DNA from: JANQQZ01 sp039179915
GTDB taxonomy: Bacteria; Planctomycetota; Phycisphaerae; Phycisphaerales; UBA1924
Assembly: GCA_039179915.1 (NCBI GenBank)
Contig: JBCDEF010000056.1
Location: 1-14,603 of the forward strand
Reading direction: 5' to 3'
DNA: 14,603 nt
The notes beneath the pieces are model-generated. The model saw only the letters and a list, made by a program, of their open reading frames with translations, was not told the origin of the DNA and did not search any database. Positions 8,321 to 14,603 of the stretch are shown here, piece after piece (position 1 is the stretch's first letter; the number at the start of each line of letters is the position of its first letter). The position numbers and the translations under genes were made by a program.

Positions 8321-9372
8321 TTCGTCGATCGATCCTGGGCTGTGTTGCGGCGGCGGCGTTGGTGGTCGGTTCGGCGGGCGTTGATGCCCAGCCGCGGCGG
8401 AGCGCCGAGAACGCGGCGGCCGCGGGCGAGATCACGCCAGAGCTCGACCGCGCGGTCCGACGCGGGCTGCAAGCGCTGGCGGACCGGCAGGCCGAGAACG
8501 GCTCGTTCGGCGAGGGGCGGTACGTCAACAACGTCGCGGTGACCGCGATCGCCTGCATCGCGTTCATGGCCGACGGCTCTGTGCCGGGCCGCGGGCCCTA
8601 CGGCGAGCACGTCCGCCGGGGGCTGGAATTCATCCTTGACAACGCGACCGATTCGGGCCTGATCGCGGGCGAGGCGGCGAACGGGCCGATGTACGGCCAC
8701 GGCTTCGCGGCGCTCTTCCTGGGCGAGGTCTACGGCATGACCGGCGCCGACGACCGCCTGGCCGCCCGCACCTACGAGGCGCTGGTCAAGGCGATCCGCC
8801 TCATCGAGCGCACCCAGAACGACGAGGGCGGCTGGCGATACAACCCGCTGCCCTACGACGCCGACGTCTCGGTAACCATCTGCCAGATCATGGCGCTGCG
8901 GTCGGCGCGGAACGCCGGCATCGAGGTCTCCAAAGACACGATCGACCGGGCGGTCGACTACGTGCTGGCCTGCCAGAACCCCGACGGCGGGTTCCGCTAT
9001 CAGACGCGCACACGCGACAGCGCCTGGCCCAGGACCGCCGCGGGGGTGGCATCCCTGTACTACGCGGGGATCTACGACGACGATTCGCTCAACGCCGGGC
9101 TCAACTACCTGGTCATCACCAGCATGCCCGGGGGCAACGCGCGGCGGAGCCCCCACTATTTCTACGGCCAGTACTACGCCGTCCAGGCGATGTACCTTGC
9201 CGGCGGCGAATGGTGGGCCGGCTGGTGGGCGGCAGTCCGAGAAGAGCTGCTTTCGATGCAGGGTGGTGACGGGATGTGGGATGATCGGGGGGTCGGGCCG
9301 AGTTATGGCACAGGGATGGCCCTGATCGTTCTGCAAATGCCCAAGCGGTATCTGCCGATATTCCAGAAATAG
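8317..9372 (+). CDS. Exported prenyltransferase/squalene-oxidase-repeat toroid protein
   Basis: 351 residues. ATG 8317 overlaps the preceding stop, with GAGGAGG at 8303-8309 seven bases upstream. A Sec signal peptide occupies residues 1-24. The rest fits an alpha/alpha toroid of the terpene-cyclase/prenyltransferase repeat type, with four QW-like motifs (Q-x3-G-x-W/F) at Q58-F64, Q167-W173, Q220-F226 and Q315-W321. 'YDADVSVTICQIMALRSARN' (180-199) is characteristic of the planctomycete family. The DxDD motif that protonates squalene in hopene cyclases is absent, and there is no CxEQ thioester motif like that in alpha-2-macroglobulin toroids. An aromatic-rich stretch ('YFYGQYYAVQAMY', then 'WWAGWW', 281-304) may line a cavity. 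It is often annotated as a terpene cyclase, but cyclase activity is doubtful; a ligand- or peptide-binding role is more likely. Confidence 0.87.
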   Translation: MIRRSILGCVAAAALVVGSAGVDAQPRRSAENAAAAGEITPELDRAVRRGLQALADRQAENGSFGEGRYVNNVAVTAIACIAFMADGSVPGRGPYGEHVRRGLEFILDNATDSGLIAGEAANGPMYGHGFAALFLGEVYGMTGADDRLAARTYEALVKAIRLIERTQNDEGGWRYNPLPYDADVSVTICQIMALRSARNAGIEVSKDTIDRAVDYVLACQNPDGGFRYQTRTRDSAWPRTAAGVASLYYAGIYDDDSLNAGLNYLVITSMPGGNARRSPHYFYGQYYAVQAMYLAGGEWWAGWWAAVREELLSMQGGDGMWDDRGVGPSYGTGMALIVLQMPKRYLPIFQK

Positions 9373-9383
9373 CCCGATCCACC

Positions 9384-9402
9384 GCACGCCCGCGGGGCGT
9401 GC
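9384..9402 (+). terminator. GC-rich hairpin after the toroid gene, possible weak terminator
   Basis: GCACGCCC (9384-9391), loop GCG and GGGCGTGC (9395-9402) form a perfect eight-base-pair stem, twelve bases after the TAG of the toroid gene. It is followed by TCTTCGG rather than a T-run, so termination would be weak or need Rho. It could mark the operon end or only modulate read-through into the next gene. Confidence 0.4.
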
Positions 9403-9423
9403 TCTTCGGAGACCGGATCCAGC

Positions 9424-10629
9424 GTGAGACGTGCGACGCACACAGCCCGAGCCCTCGCCGCCGCGGCCTCCGCGTGGCTGTCGGCAGCAGCGCCGGCCGA
9501 CCCGCCGCCGATTGTCGACGCGGTCCTGAGCGATCTGTCTCGAGTGACCGGCGAGCTGATCGACTACGACCGGTCGGGAGTAACCCTGGCCGGCCGCGAC
9601 GGCGAGGTTGTGACGATCGAAGCCGGGGATCTGCTGGCGCTCATCGCCGAGCCGCCGGCATCGGCCGGCAGCCCCGCGCGGACGATGTCCAGCGTGCTGG
9701 CGCGGCCCGGGCTGGTCACGCTCGTCGACGGCCAGCGGCTCAGCGGCTCGCCCTCGATCTTCGACCGCGACGACGGCTCGCTCGTCTGGGACCACACGGT
9801 GCTCGGGACCGTCGAGCTTCCGCTCGACCGGATCGATCGCGTCCGGATCCCGAGGAGCATCATCGGCCCGGCCCAGCCCGCCGCGTTGCCGCCGGCCGCG
9901 ACCGATGACGTGCTGCTGCTGACCAACGGCGACCGGCTGGAGGGGTTTCTGACCCGGGCCGGCTCGAGCATCGGCTTCGAAGTCGGGGGCAACGCCGTCG
10001 AGATCGATCTGAACTCGGTCGACCAGTATGCCGTCGCCAACCCGCCCGAGCCGATGACCGGGACCGTGGCGTGGCTGACCGACGGATCGATCATCGCGGT
10101 CCCGGGCCTGACCGTGCGAGGCGGGCTGGCGTCGTTCGATCGCCGGCGGGCCGCGTCGAGCGAGGCCAACGTGACGGAGCCGCAACCAAGCGAAGACCGC
10201 GTTCTGCTCGACGAAGATTCGCTCGCCGGGCTCGTGGTTGATGCGGGCCGGCTCCGGCCGCTGGGCTCGCTGTCGGGCAGCGAGGCTGTGTTCCGGCCCG
10301 ACGCACGGGCCGAGCCGCTCGGGAGCGCGGTCCGGCTGGATGGGCCTGGTCTTCGGAGCTATCGCCTGCCGGAAGGTGCCGAGTGGTTCGCGGCCGAGGC
10401 GGTGCTGCCGCTCCGGTCGCGGGTCTGGGGCGAAGCGACCCTCCGCGTGCTGGCCGACGGCACCGAGCTGGCAGCGATCGAGCTGGGGCCCGAGTCCTGG
10501 TCGGTGCCGATCCGGGTGCCGGTCCGCGGCGCACAAGAGCTGACAATCGTGCTCGAGCCGGGCCGGTACGGTGATGTGCAGGTGACCGCGGAGCTGCACG
10601 ACGCGGTGGTCGCTGTGGATGCCCGCTAG
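9424..10629 (+). CDS. Exported protein with Sm-like beta repeats and NPCBM-like C-terminus
   Basis: 401 residues from GTG 9424, preceded by GGAGA at 9408-9412. A signal peptide fits residues 1-25 (RR, then an Ala-rich core, 'APA' before the mature part). Residues 30-240 hold about four copies of a short beta pattern. These begin 'LSDLSRVTGELIDYD' (35-49), 'VTLVDGQRLSGSPSIF' (98-113), 'LLTNGDRLEGFLTRAG' (165-180) and 'AWLTDGSIIAVPGL' (216-229), and the first three end in a 'v.i....l..i' strand. They resemble the small Sm-like barrel in exported bacterial proteins. The C-terminal part (about 285-398) resembles NPCBM: an F-x-fitted strand, 'EATLRVLADGTELAAIELGP', then a 'V-x-G-A-x-E-L-x-I-x-L' strand. 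That suggests glycan or surface binding. The protein is a planctomycete-type hypothetical; binding is unproven. Its stop overlaps the mraY stop on the other strand. Confidence 0.8.
   Translation: MRRATHTARALAAAASAWLSAAAPADPPPIVDAVLSDLSRVTGELIDYDRSGVTLAGRDGEVVTIEAGDLLALIAEPPASAGSPARTMSSVLARPGLVTLVDGQRLSGSPSIFDRDDGSLVWDHTVLGTVELPLDRIDRVRIPRSIIGPAQPAALPPAATDDVLLLTNGDRLEGFLTRAGSSIGFEVGGNAVEIDLNSVDQYAVANPPEPMTGTVAWLTDGSIIAVPGLTVRGGLASFDRRRAASSEANVTEPQPSEDRVLLDEDSLAGLVVDAGRLRPLGSLSGSEAVFRPDARAEPLGSAVRLDGPGLRSYRLPEGAEWFAAEAVLPLRSRVWGEATLRVLADGTELAAIELGPESWSVPIRVPVRGAQELTIVLEPGRYGDVQVTAELHDAVVAVDAR
10626..10629. other. Shared CTAG holding both convergent stop codons
   Basis: TAG at 10627-10629 ends the plus-strand gene, and TAG read from 10628 to 10626 ends mraY on the minus strand. 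The genes overlap by four bases, so any terminator for either transcript must lie inside the opposing coding region. Confidence 0.95.
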
Positions 10630-11810
10630 CGGAGCTTGAGCACGCTCAGCCCGGCGACGCCGAGCAAGATGCCGATGATCCAGAGGCGGCTGACCACCTG
10701 CTGCTCCTGCCACCCGCCCAGGTGCAGGTGATGGTGGAACGGGGCGCACAAGAAGATCCGACGCCCGTTGGTCGCCCGGAACCAGCCGACCTGGAGCACG
10801 ACGCTGCCGATCTCGGCCAGGAAGACGCCGCACATGATCAGCACGATCACTTCCTGGCGGATGACCACGGCGGCGTAGCCGATCAGCGCGCCCAGGCAGA
10901 GCGAGCCGGTGTCGCCCATGAACACCTTCGCCGGTGAGCAGTTCCACCACAAGAAGCCGAGCGACGCGCCGAGCATCGCGCCGGCGAGCACCGCCAGCTC
11001 GCCCGACTCGGCCACGTGCGGCACCAGCAGCTCGCGGGCCCAGGAGTCGTTGCCCGCGATGAGCGTCAGCACGACGAGCCCCGCGGAGACGGCCGCGACA
11101 AGCCCGGTCGCCAGCCCGTCCATCCCGTCGGTGATGTTCACCGCGTTCGACATGCCGGCGATCATCAGCACCGCGACAACGACGAACGCCAGCCGGCCCA
11201 GATAGAACAGCCCGTCGTTGACCTCGAGTGTCTGCGGGTCGTAGGTCGCCTGCAGCGGCAGCGTGATCGCGTGGGTCAGGTCCGGGCCGGGTGCGCCCTG
11301 GTTGTAGATCGACATGGCGATCAATGCCGCGAGCCCGACCTGGAACAGCAGCTTCTCGTGCGCGAACAGGCCCTGGCGCGTCCCCGTGCCGCGGCGGGAC
11401 GCGGTGAGTTTGAGCCAGTCATCGAAGCCGCCGAGCGTGGCCATGCACAGCAGCAGGATCAGGCCCATGTAGGCGTAGGGCGTGCGGATGTCCGAGAGCA
11501 GCAGCACGCTAAGAAAGATGGCGCCGGCGATGAGCACGCCGCCCATCGTCGGCACGTTGGCCTTGGATTCGAAGTGCTTGCGGAGGGCCGCGGCGTCGGT
11601 CTGTCCGGCGTCGCCGATCTTGAGCGCTTTGAGCCGGGCGATCGTCCGCGGGCCGAGCAGCAGCACGAGCAGGAAGGCCAGCGATGTCGCCGCCAGCGCC
11701 CGGAACTGGAGCTGGTCGAGCAGGCGAAAGAACGAATAGAGCGTGAACCCGCCGACGACCTCGATCGAGTCGAGCCAGTCGCGAAGCCGGTCGAGCAGGA
11801 CGTACAGCAC
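10626..11810 (-). CDS. mraY: Phospho-N-acetylmuramoyl-pentapeptide transferase (MraY)
   Basis: 394 residues. It transfers phospho-MurNAc-pentapeptide from UDP to undecaprenyl phosphate, making lipid I at the inner face of the cytoplasmic membrane. About ten hydrophobic helices are visible. Key motifs are in order: 'KANVPTMGG' (83-91), DDxxK as 'DDWLK' (130-134), 'SNAVNITDGMDGL' (221-233), 'FMGDTGSL' (297-304) and the HHH motif with its context 'APFHHHLHLGGW' (356-367). The Asp residues match the Mg2+ and catalytic positions of the family. The usual 'GTPTMGG' is altered to 'NVPTMGG'. The start is GTG 11810, with GAGGGGG five bases upstream and only ten bases after the murF stop; earlier codons in this frame lie within murF. 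It is slightly longer than the roughly 360 residues usual in E. coli. It is the last gene of the mur run here. Confidence 0.96.
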   Translation of the reverse strand: MLYVLLDRLRDWLDSIEVVGGFTLYSFFRLLDQLQFRALAATSLAFLLVLLLGPRTIARLKALKIGDAGQTDAAALRKHFESKANVPTMGGVLIAGAIFLSVLLLSDIRTPYAYMGLILLLCMATLGGFDDWLKLTASRRGTGTRQGLFAHEKLLFQVGLAALIAMSIYNQGAPGPDLTHAITLPLQATYDPQTLEVNDGLFYLGRLAFVVVAVLMIAGMSNAVNITDGMDGLATGLVAAVSAGLVVLTLIAGNDSWARELLVPHVAESGELAVLAGAMLGASLGFLWWNCSPAKVFMGDTGSLCLGALIGYAAVVIRQEVIVLIMCGVFLAEIGSVVLQVGWFRATNGRRIFLCAPFHHHLHLGGWQEQQVVSRLWIIGILLGVAGLSVLKLR

Positions 11811-11815
11811 CGCCG

Positions 11816-11822
11816 CCCCCTC
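11816..11822 (-). promoter_or_regulatory. Ribosome binding site deciding the mraY GTG start
   Basis: On the minus strand GAGGGGG, beginning within the murF TGA, lies five bases before GTG 11810. No ATG is suitably placed, and upstream codons in this frame overlap murF, so this site settles the start and suggests translational coupling to murF. Confidence 0.7.
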
Positions 11823-13227
11823 AGCCCTTCGCCGCCGGGGCGGAGGAGCCTCGCAGGGCCTCGACCACCCGCTCGAGCGCGACCGATCGCGACGCTTTGA
11901 GCAGCACCGCGTCGCCCGGCTTGAGCATCTCGGCGACCGCCGACCCATCGCCGACGCTGTCGAGGCAGACCACGGCCCGGTCGGGCAATATTTCGCGGAG
12001 CGCGGGCGCCATCACGCCGGCTTCGTCGCCGACGAGCACGACCACCGCCGGACCGCGACCCTCACGCACCGTTTCTGCGACCGCCTCGCCCACCGAGCGG
12101 TGCAGGGCTTCGGACAGCTCGCCGAGCTCGAGCATCGAGCCCAGGACGAGCACGCGCCGCCCCGGCTCCGGGGCGAAGTCGGCGAAGCCGAGCACCGCGG
12201 CCTTGACCGATTCGGGGTTGGCGTTGTAGGCGTCGTTGATAACATCGATGCCGTCGATCGTTGCTCGGTCGAGCCGCATCGCCGGCCCGCGGGCGGCGGC
12301 CAGGCCCGCGGCGATTGCCGCGTCATCGAGCCCGAAGCGGCGGCCGACCGCGATCGCGGCCGCGGCGTTGAGCGCGTTGTGCTTGCCGAGCAGCGAGAGG
12401 CGGAAGCGGCCCCCGTCGGCGAGCTCGAACCGCGTCGCAACCCGGTCGATTGCGATCTCGGCGACGCGGACAGCCGCGTTTTCCGAGGTGCCGAACCGGA
12501 TCACGCCGTCGGCATCCACGCCGGGGGGGATCTCGATGACCGGATCGTCGTGCACGATGCCCAGCCCGCCGGGCTCGAGCTCGAGGAGCAGGCTGAGCTT
12601 CTCACGCATGATCGCGTCGATCGAGCCGAGCCCGCCGAGGTGCGCGTGCCCGATGCTTGTGACCACCGCGACGTGCGGCCGCGCGATAGCCGCGAGACGC
12701 CGGATCTCGCCCGGCGTGCTCATGCCGATCTCGCAGACGAGGTACTGATCGCCCGGGCTCGCGTTGAGCACCGTCAGCGGCACGCCGAGCTCGTTGTTGA
12801 AGCTCTTGATCGAGGCCGATCCGCGGAGCGAGCCGCCCAGCACCGCGTCGATCAGGCGCACGGTCGTGGTCTTTCCGTTTGAGCCGGTGACGCCGACCAC
12901 GCGGACCGACCGGAGCTCGCGTCGGTAGGCCTTCGCGAGCGCGACCAACGCCCGCCTGCATGAACCCACACGGATCACCGTGAGCCCAGCGGGGTGCTCG
13001 ACATCGCGCTCGACGATCGCGAGCGGCGCGCCCTGCGCAGCGGCCTGCGGCAGAAACGTGTGCCCGTCCGACCGCTCGCCGGGGATCGCCACGAACACCT
13101 GCCCGGGCGTCAGCGATCGGGTATCGATCGAAACGCCGCGGATCGGGCCGGGCGCGTCGCCGCGAGCGACGATGCGCCCGCCGGTCGCCGATCGGACGAA
13201 CTCGGGTGTGAGGCCGTCGCCGCTCAT
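11821..13227 (-). CDS. murF: UDP-MurNAc-tripeptide:D-Ala-D-Ala ligase (MurF)
   Basis: 468 residues, near the 452 of E. coli. It adds D-Ala-D-Ala to UDP-MurNAc-tripeptide using ATP in the cytoplasm, giving the pentapeptide used by MraY. The N-terminal substrate domain contains 'VSIDTRSLTPGQVFVAIPGE' (32-51). The ATP-binding P-loop is 'TGSNGKTTT' (114-122), followed by 'KSFNNELGVPLT' (141-152), 'GHAHLGGLGS' (193-202), 'LGKHNALNAAAAIA' (280-293) and the C-terminal 'NDAYNANPESVKAAV' (331-345). A late 'LLKASRSVALERVV' (442-455) is also typical. ATG 13227 overlaps the murE TGA as ATGA, with GGGGAGG at 13235-13241 upstream; the open frame further upstream is a shadow of murE. There are no apparent defects in the catalytic motifs. 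Confidence 0.96.
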   Translation of the reverse strand: MSGDGLTPEFVRSATGGRIVARGDAPGPIRGVSIDTRSLTPGQVFVAIPGERSDGHTFLPQAAAQGAPLAIVERDVEHPAGLTVIRVGSCRRALVALAKAYRRELRSVRVVGVTGSNGKTTTVRLIDAVLGGSLRGSASIKSFNNELGVPLTVLNASPGDQYLVCEIGMSTPGEIRRLAAIARPHVAVVTSIGHAHLGGLGSIDAIMREKLSLLLELEPGGLGIVHDDPVIEIPPGVDADGVIRFGTSENAAVRVAEIAIDRVATRFELADGGRFRLSLLGKHNALNAAAAIAVGRRFGLDDAAIAAGLAAARGPAMRLDRATIDGIDVINDAYNANPESVKAAVLGFADFAPEPGRRVLVLGSMLELGELSEALHRSVGEAVAETVREGRGPAVVVLVGDEAGVMAPALREILPDRAVVCLDSVGDGSAVAEMLKPGDAVLLKASRSVALERVVEALRGSSAPAAKG

Positions 13228-14603
13228 CCGACCGCCTCCCCGACTCGGACCGCTCGGCGGCGCATCGCCTCGATCGCGACGCGGCGGTCGTCGAACTCTC
13301 TGGAAACCAACGCGCCGGAGGGATCCGCGGCGATCTGCTCGGTCTCGTGGCCCTTGCCCGCGATCACGACCACATCCCCCGCCGCGGCGGAGCCGACAGC
13401 ATGCTCGATCGCCCGGCCGCGATCCGTGTGCACCACGACCCGGTCCCGGTCGGTCGGAGCGATGCCCGTGAGCACCTCGGCGATGATCGCCTGGGGCGGC
13501 TCGGTGCGGGGGTTGTCGCTGGTCAGAACGACAAGATCGGCCAGGGACGCCGCGACGCGGCCCATCTGGGGGCGCTTGCGGCGGTCGCGGTCGCCGCCGC
13601 AGCCGAAGACGCACACGACCCGGCGCCCGCCCGCGATGCCGCGCACAGCCGACAGCGCGTGCTCGAGCGCGTCCACGGTGTGCGCAAAATCCACGAAGAC
13701 CGCGATGCTGTCCTCGGCAAGGCCTGACCCGGCTCCCACCCGCTCGAGCCGGCCCGGCGGGAGCGTCGGGCTGGCGAAGGCTTCGCGCAGCCGATCGCCC
13801 GTCACACCGAATCGGTGCGCGAGACACGCGGCCTGCAGCGCGTTCATCGCGTTGTGCGCTCCGAAGCCGGGCAGGCGAACCTGCACGAGGCCGAACGGTC
13901 CCTCAAGCTCGGCCGAGAGACCTTCGAGGTTCTCACTCTGAATCCGGCATCGTGCGTCGGCACGCGACTCATCTGAAGAGTCGGCCGAGCAGCGGACCAC
14001 CGCAGCCGCGCAGCCGTTGAGCATCCGCTCTGAACTCGGGTCATCGGCGTTGACCACGGCCAGGGCATCGGACCCGAGCAGCGCGAACAGGCGTGCTTTC
14101 GAGGCTGCGTAGACATCTTGCGTGCCGTGGTAGTCCAGGTGGTCGCTGCCGAGCATGGTGAAGACGGCGGCATCGAACGAGAGCGCATCGACACGCCGCT
14201 GGTCGAGCGCGTGACTCGAGACCTCGATGACCGCCGCCTCGCAGCCGTGCTCGACCATCGTCGCCAGTGTTCGGCTGAGCTCGATGGCGGGCACCGTGGT
14301 CATCGGCGACCGCGCGACCTCGCGGCCGTCGTCGATCTCGACCGTCCCGACCATGCCGCACCGCACCCCGGCGGCGTTGAGCAGCCCGTGCGCGAGGTGG
14401 ACGACGCTCGATTTCCCGTTTGTGCCCGTCACCCCCGCGAGCCGGAGATGGCGAGAAGGAGACCCAAAGAACCGCTCAGCGAGCAGTGCGGCCGTGAGTG
14501 GGACATCCTCGGCAATCAGCACCGCGGCGCCGCTCGACACCGCCGGCGCGCCGCTGGCATCGGTCAGGATTGCCACAGAACCGCGGCGAACCGCATCATG
14601 GAC
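13224..14603 (-). CDS. murE: UDP-MurNAc-dipeptide:meso-diaminopimelate ligase (MurE), 5' end outside window
   Basis: 459 visible codons. The frame remains open through the right edge and the added residues ('VHDAVRRGSVAILTD') fit the MurE N-terminal domain, so the GTG at 14576 is probably not the start. MurE adds the third stem residue to UDP-MurNAc-L-Ala-D-Glu with ATP. In visible numbering: P-loop 'GVTGTNGKSS' (57-66), 'MTTVPAIEL' (101-109), 'EVSSHALDQRRVD' (127-139), 'DHLDYHG' (154-160), the lysine expected to be carbamylated at K169, 'FAHTVDALEHAL' (306-317), 'FGCGGDRDRRKRPQMG' (333-348), 'DNPR' (363-366) and 'IAGKGHE' (414-420). DNPR is the signature for meso-diaminopimelate rather than lysine. 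Some usually conserved residues differ: GKSS for GKTT, 'TMLGSDH' for 'TNLTRDH', 'HTVDAL' for 'HTPDAL'. Identity is secure; its stop overlaps the murF start. Confidence 0.96.
   Translation of the reverse strand, partial: VHDAVRRGSVAILTDASGAPAVSSGAAVLIAEDVPLTAALLAERFFGSPSRHLRLAGVTGTNGKSSVVHLAHGLLNAAGVRCGMVGTVEIDDGREVARSPMTTVPAIELSRTLATMVEHGCEAAVIEVSSHALDQRRVDALSFDAAVFTMLGSDHLDYHGTQDVYAASKARLFALLGSDALAVVNADDPSSERMLNGCAAAVVRCSADSSDESRADARCRIQSENLEGLSAELEGPFGLVQVRLPGFGAHNAMNALQAACLAHRFGVTGDRLREAFASPTLPPGRLERVGAGSGLAEDSIAVFVDFAHTVDALEHALSAVRGIAGGRRVVCVFGCGGDRDRRKRPQMGRVAASLADLVVLTSDNPRTEPPQAIIAEVLTGIAPTDRDRVVVHTDRGRAIEHAVGSAAAGDVVVIAGKGHETEQIAADPSGALVSREFDDRRVAIEAMRRRAVRVGEAVG

Noticed and set aside
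8341..8343. A lipoprotein lipobox at Cys9 of the toroid protein
   Set aside because: The cysteine lies only nine residues from the start, before most of the hydrophobic core, so ordinary signal-peptidase cleavage near residue 24 fits better.
8317..9372. A hopanoid-making squalene-hopene cyclase
   Set aside because: At 351 residues it is far shorter than the usual cyclases (over 600), lacks DxDD and has an export signal.
8287..10950. An 887-codon open frame on the minus strand spanning several genes
   Set aside because: It runs antisense to the toroid and beta-repeat genes and into mraY. Its translation is Arg/Pro/Gly-rich with no domain; it is a shadow of GC-rich codon use.
11811..11948. 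An upstream start for MraY
   Set aside because: The added residues are an Arg/Pro-rich shadow of murF, while GTG 11810 has a good ribosome site and gives the expected N-terminus.
1..14603. tRNA, rRNA, CRISPR arrays, insertion sequences or phage genes
   Set aside because: No cloverleaf-like, repeat-spacer, transposase or inverted-repeat-flanked structure was found, and nearly all bases lie in recognised coding regions.

Overview
The window is very GC-rich and densely coding. It looks like a chromosomal segment from a Planctomycetota bacterium, most likely of the Phycisphaerae type. That assignment rests on recognised protein families: a BatA-like protein, a von Willebrand A/GATase-like membrane protein, a very long DUF4175-like coiled-coil protein, a Q-rich exported protein and an exported squalene-cyclase-like toroid protein, in the order usual for Planctomycetota. 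No 16S or other taxonomic marker is present, so the assignment is an inference. Nothing points to phage, transposons, CRISPR or recent transfer.

Plus strand, left part (2-9372): five genes in one direction, probably one operon whose start lies off the left edge. They are the C-terminal part of a BatA-like membrane protein, a 777-residue membrane-anchored VWA protein, a 1227-residue membrane protein with a long coiled coil, a 233-residue exported Q-rich protein, and a 351-residue exported alpha/alpha-toroid protein. Junctions 1/2, 3/4 and 4/5 are ATG/TGA overlaps (ATGA), each with a good Shine-Dalgarno sequence, which indicates translational coupling. Junction 2/3 has an ATGA too, but it opens a 36-codon reading frame that ends in TAG. 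The same frame then continues without another stop into the 1227-residue gene, and a short peptide motif recurs on both sides of the TAG. All these proteins appear to act at the cytoplasmic membrane or beyond it. The gene set resembles Bat/MoxR-type envelope clusters, but its biochemical role is not established.

Plus strand, middle (9424-10629): one exported protein with several short beta-type repeats resembling small Sm-like barrels, and a C-terminal region resembling an NPCBM carbohydrate-binding module. It follows the toroid gene after a 51-base gap that holds a GC-rich hairpin.

Minus strand, right part (10626-14603): murE (5' end off the window), murF and mraY, in that transcription order. 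This is the core of a division and cell-wall (dcw) cluster making the peptidoglycan precursor UDP-MurNAc-pentapeptide and then lipid I. MurE carries the DNPR motif associated with meso-diaminopimelate. The mraY stop codon overlaps the stop codon of the convergent plus-strand gene within a shared CTAG, so there is no intergenic space and murD does not follow mraY here.
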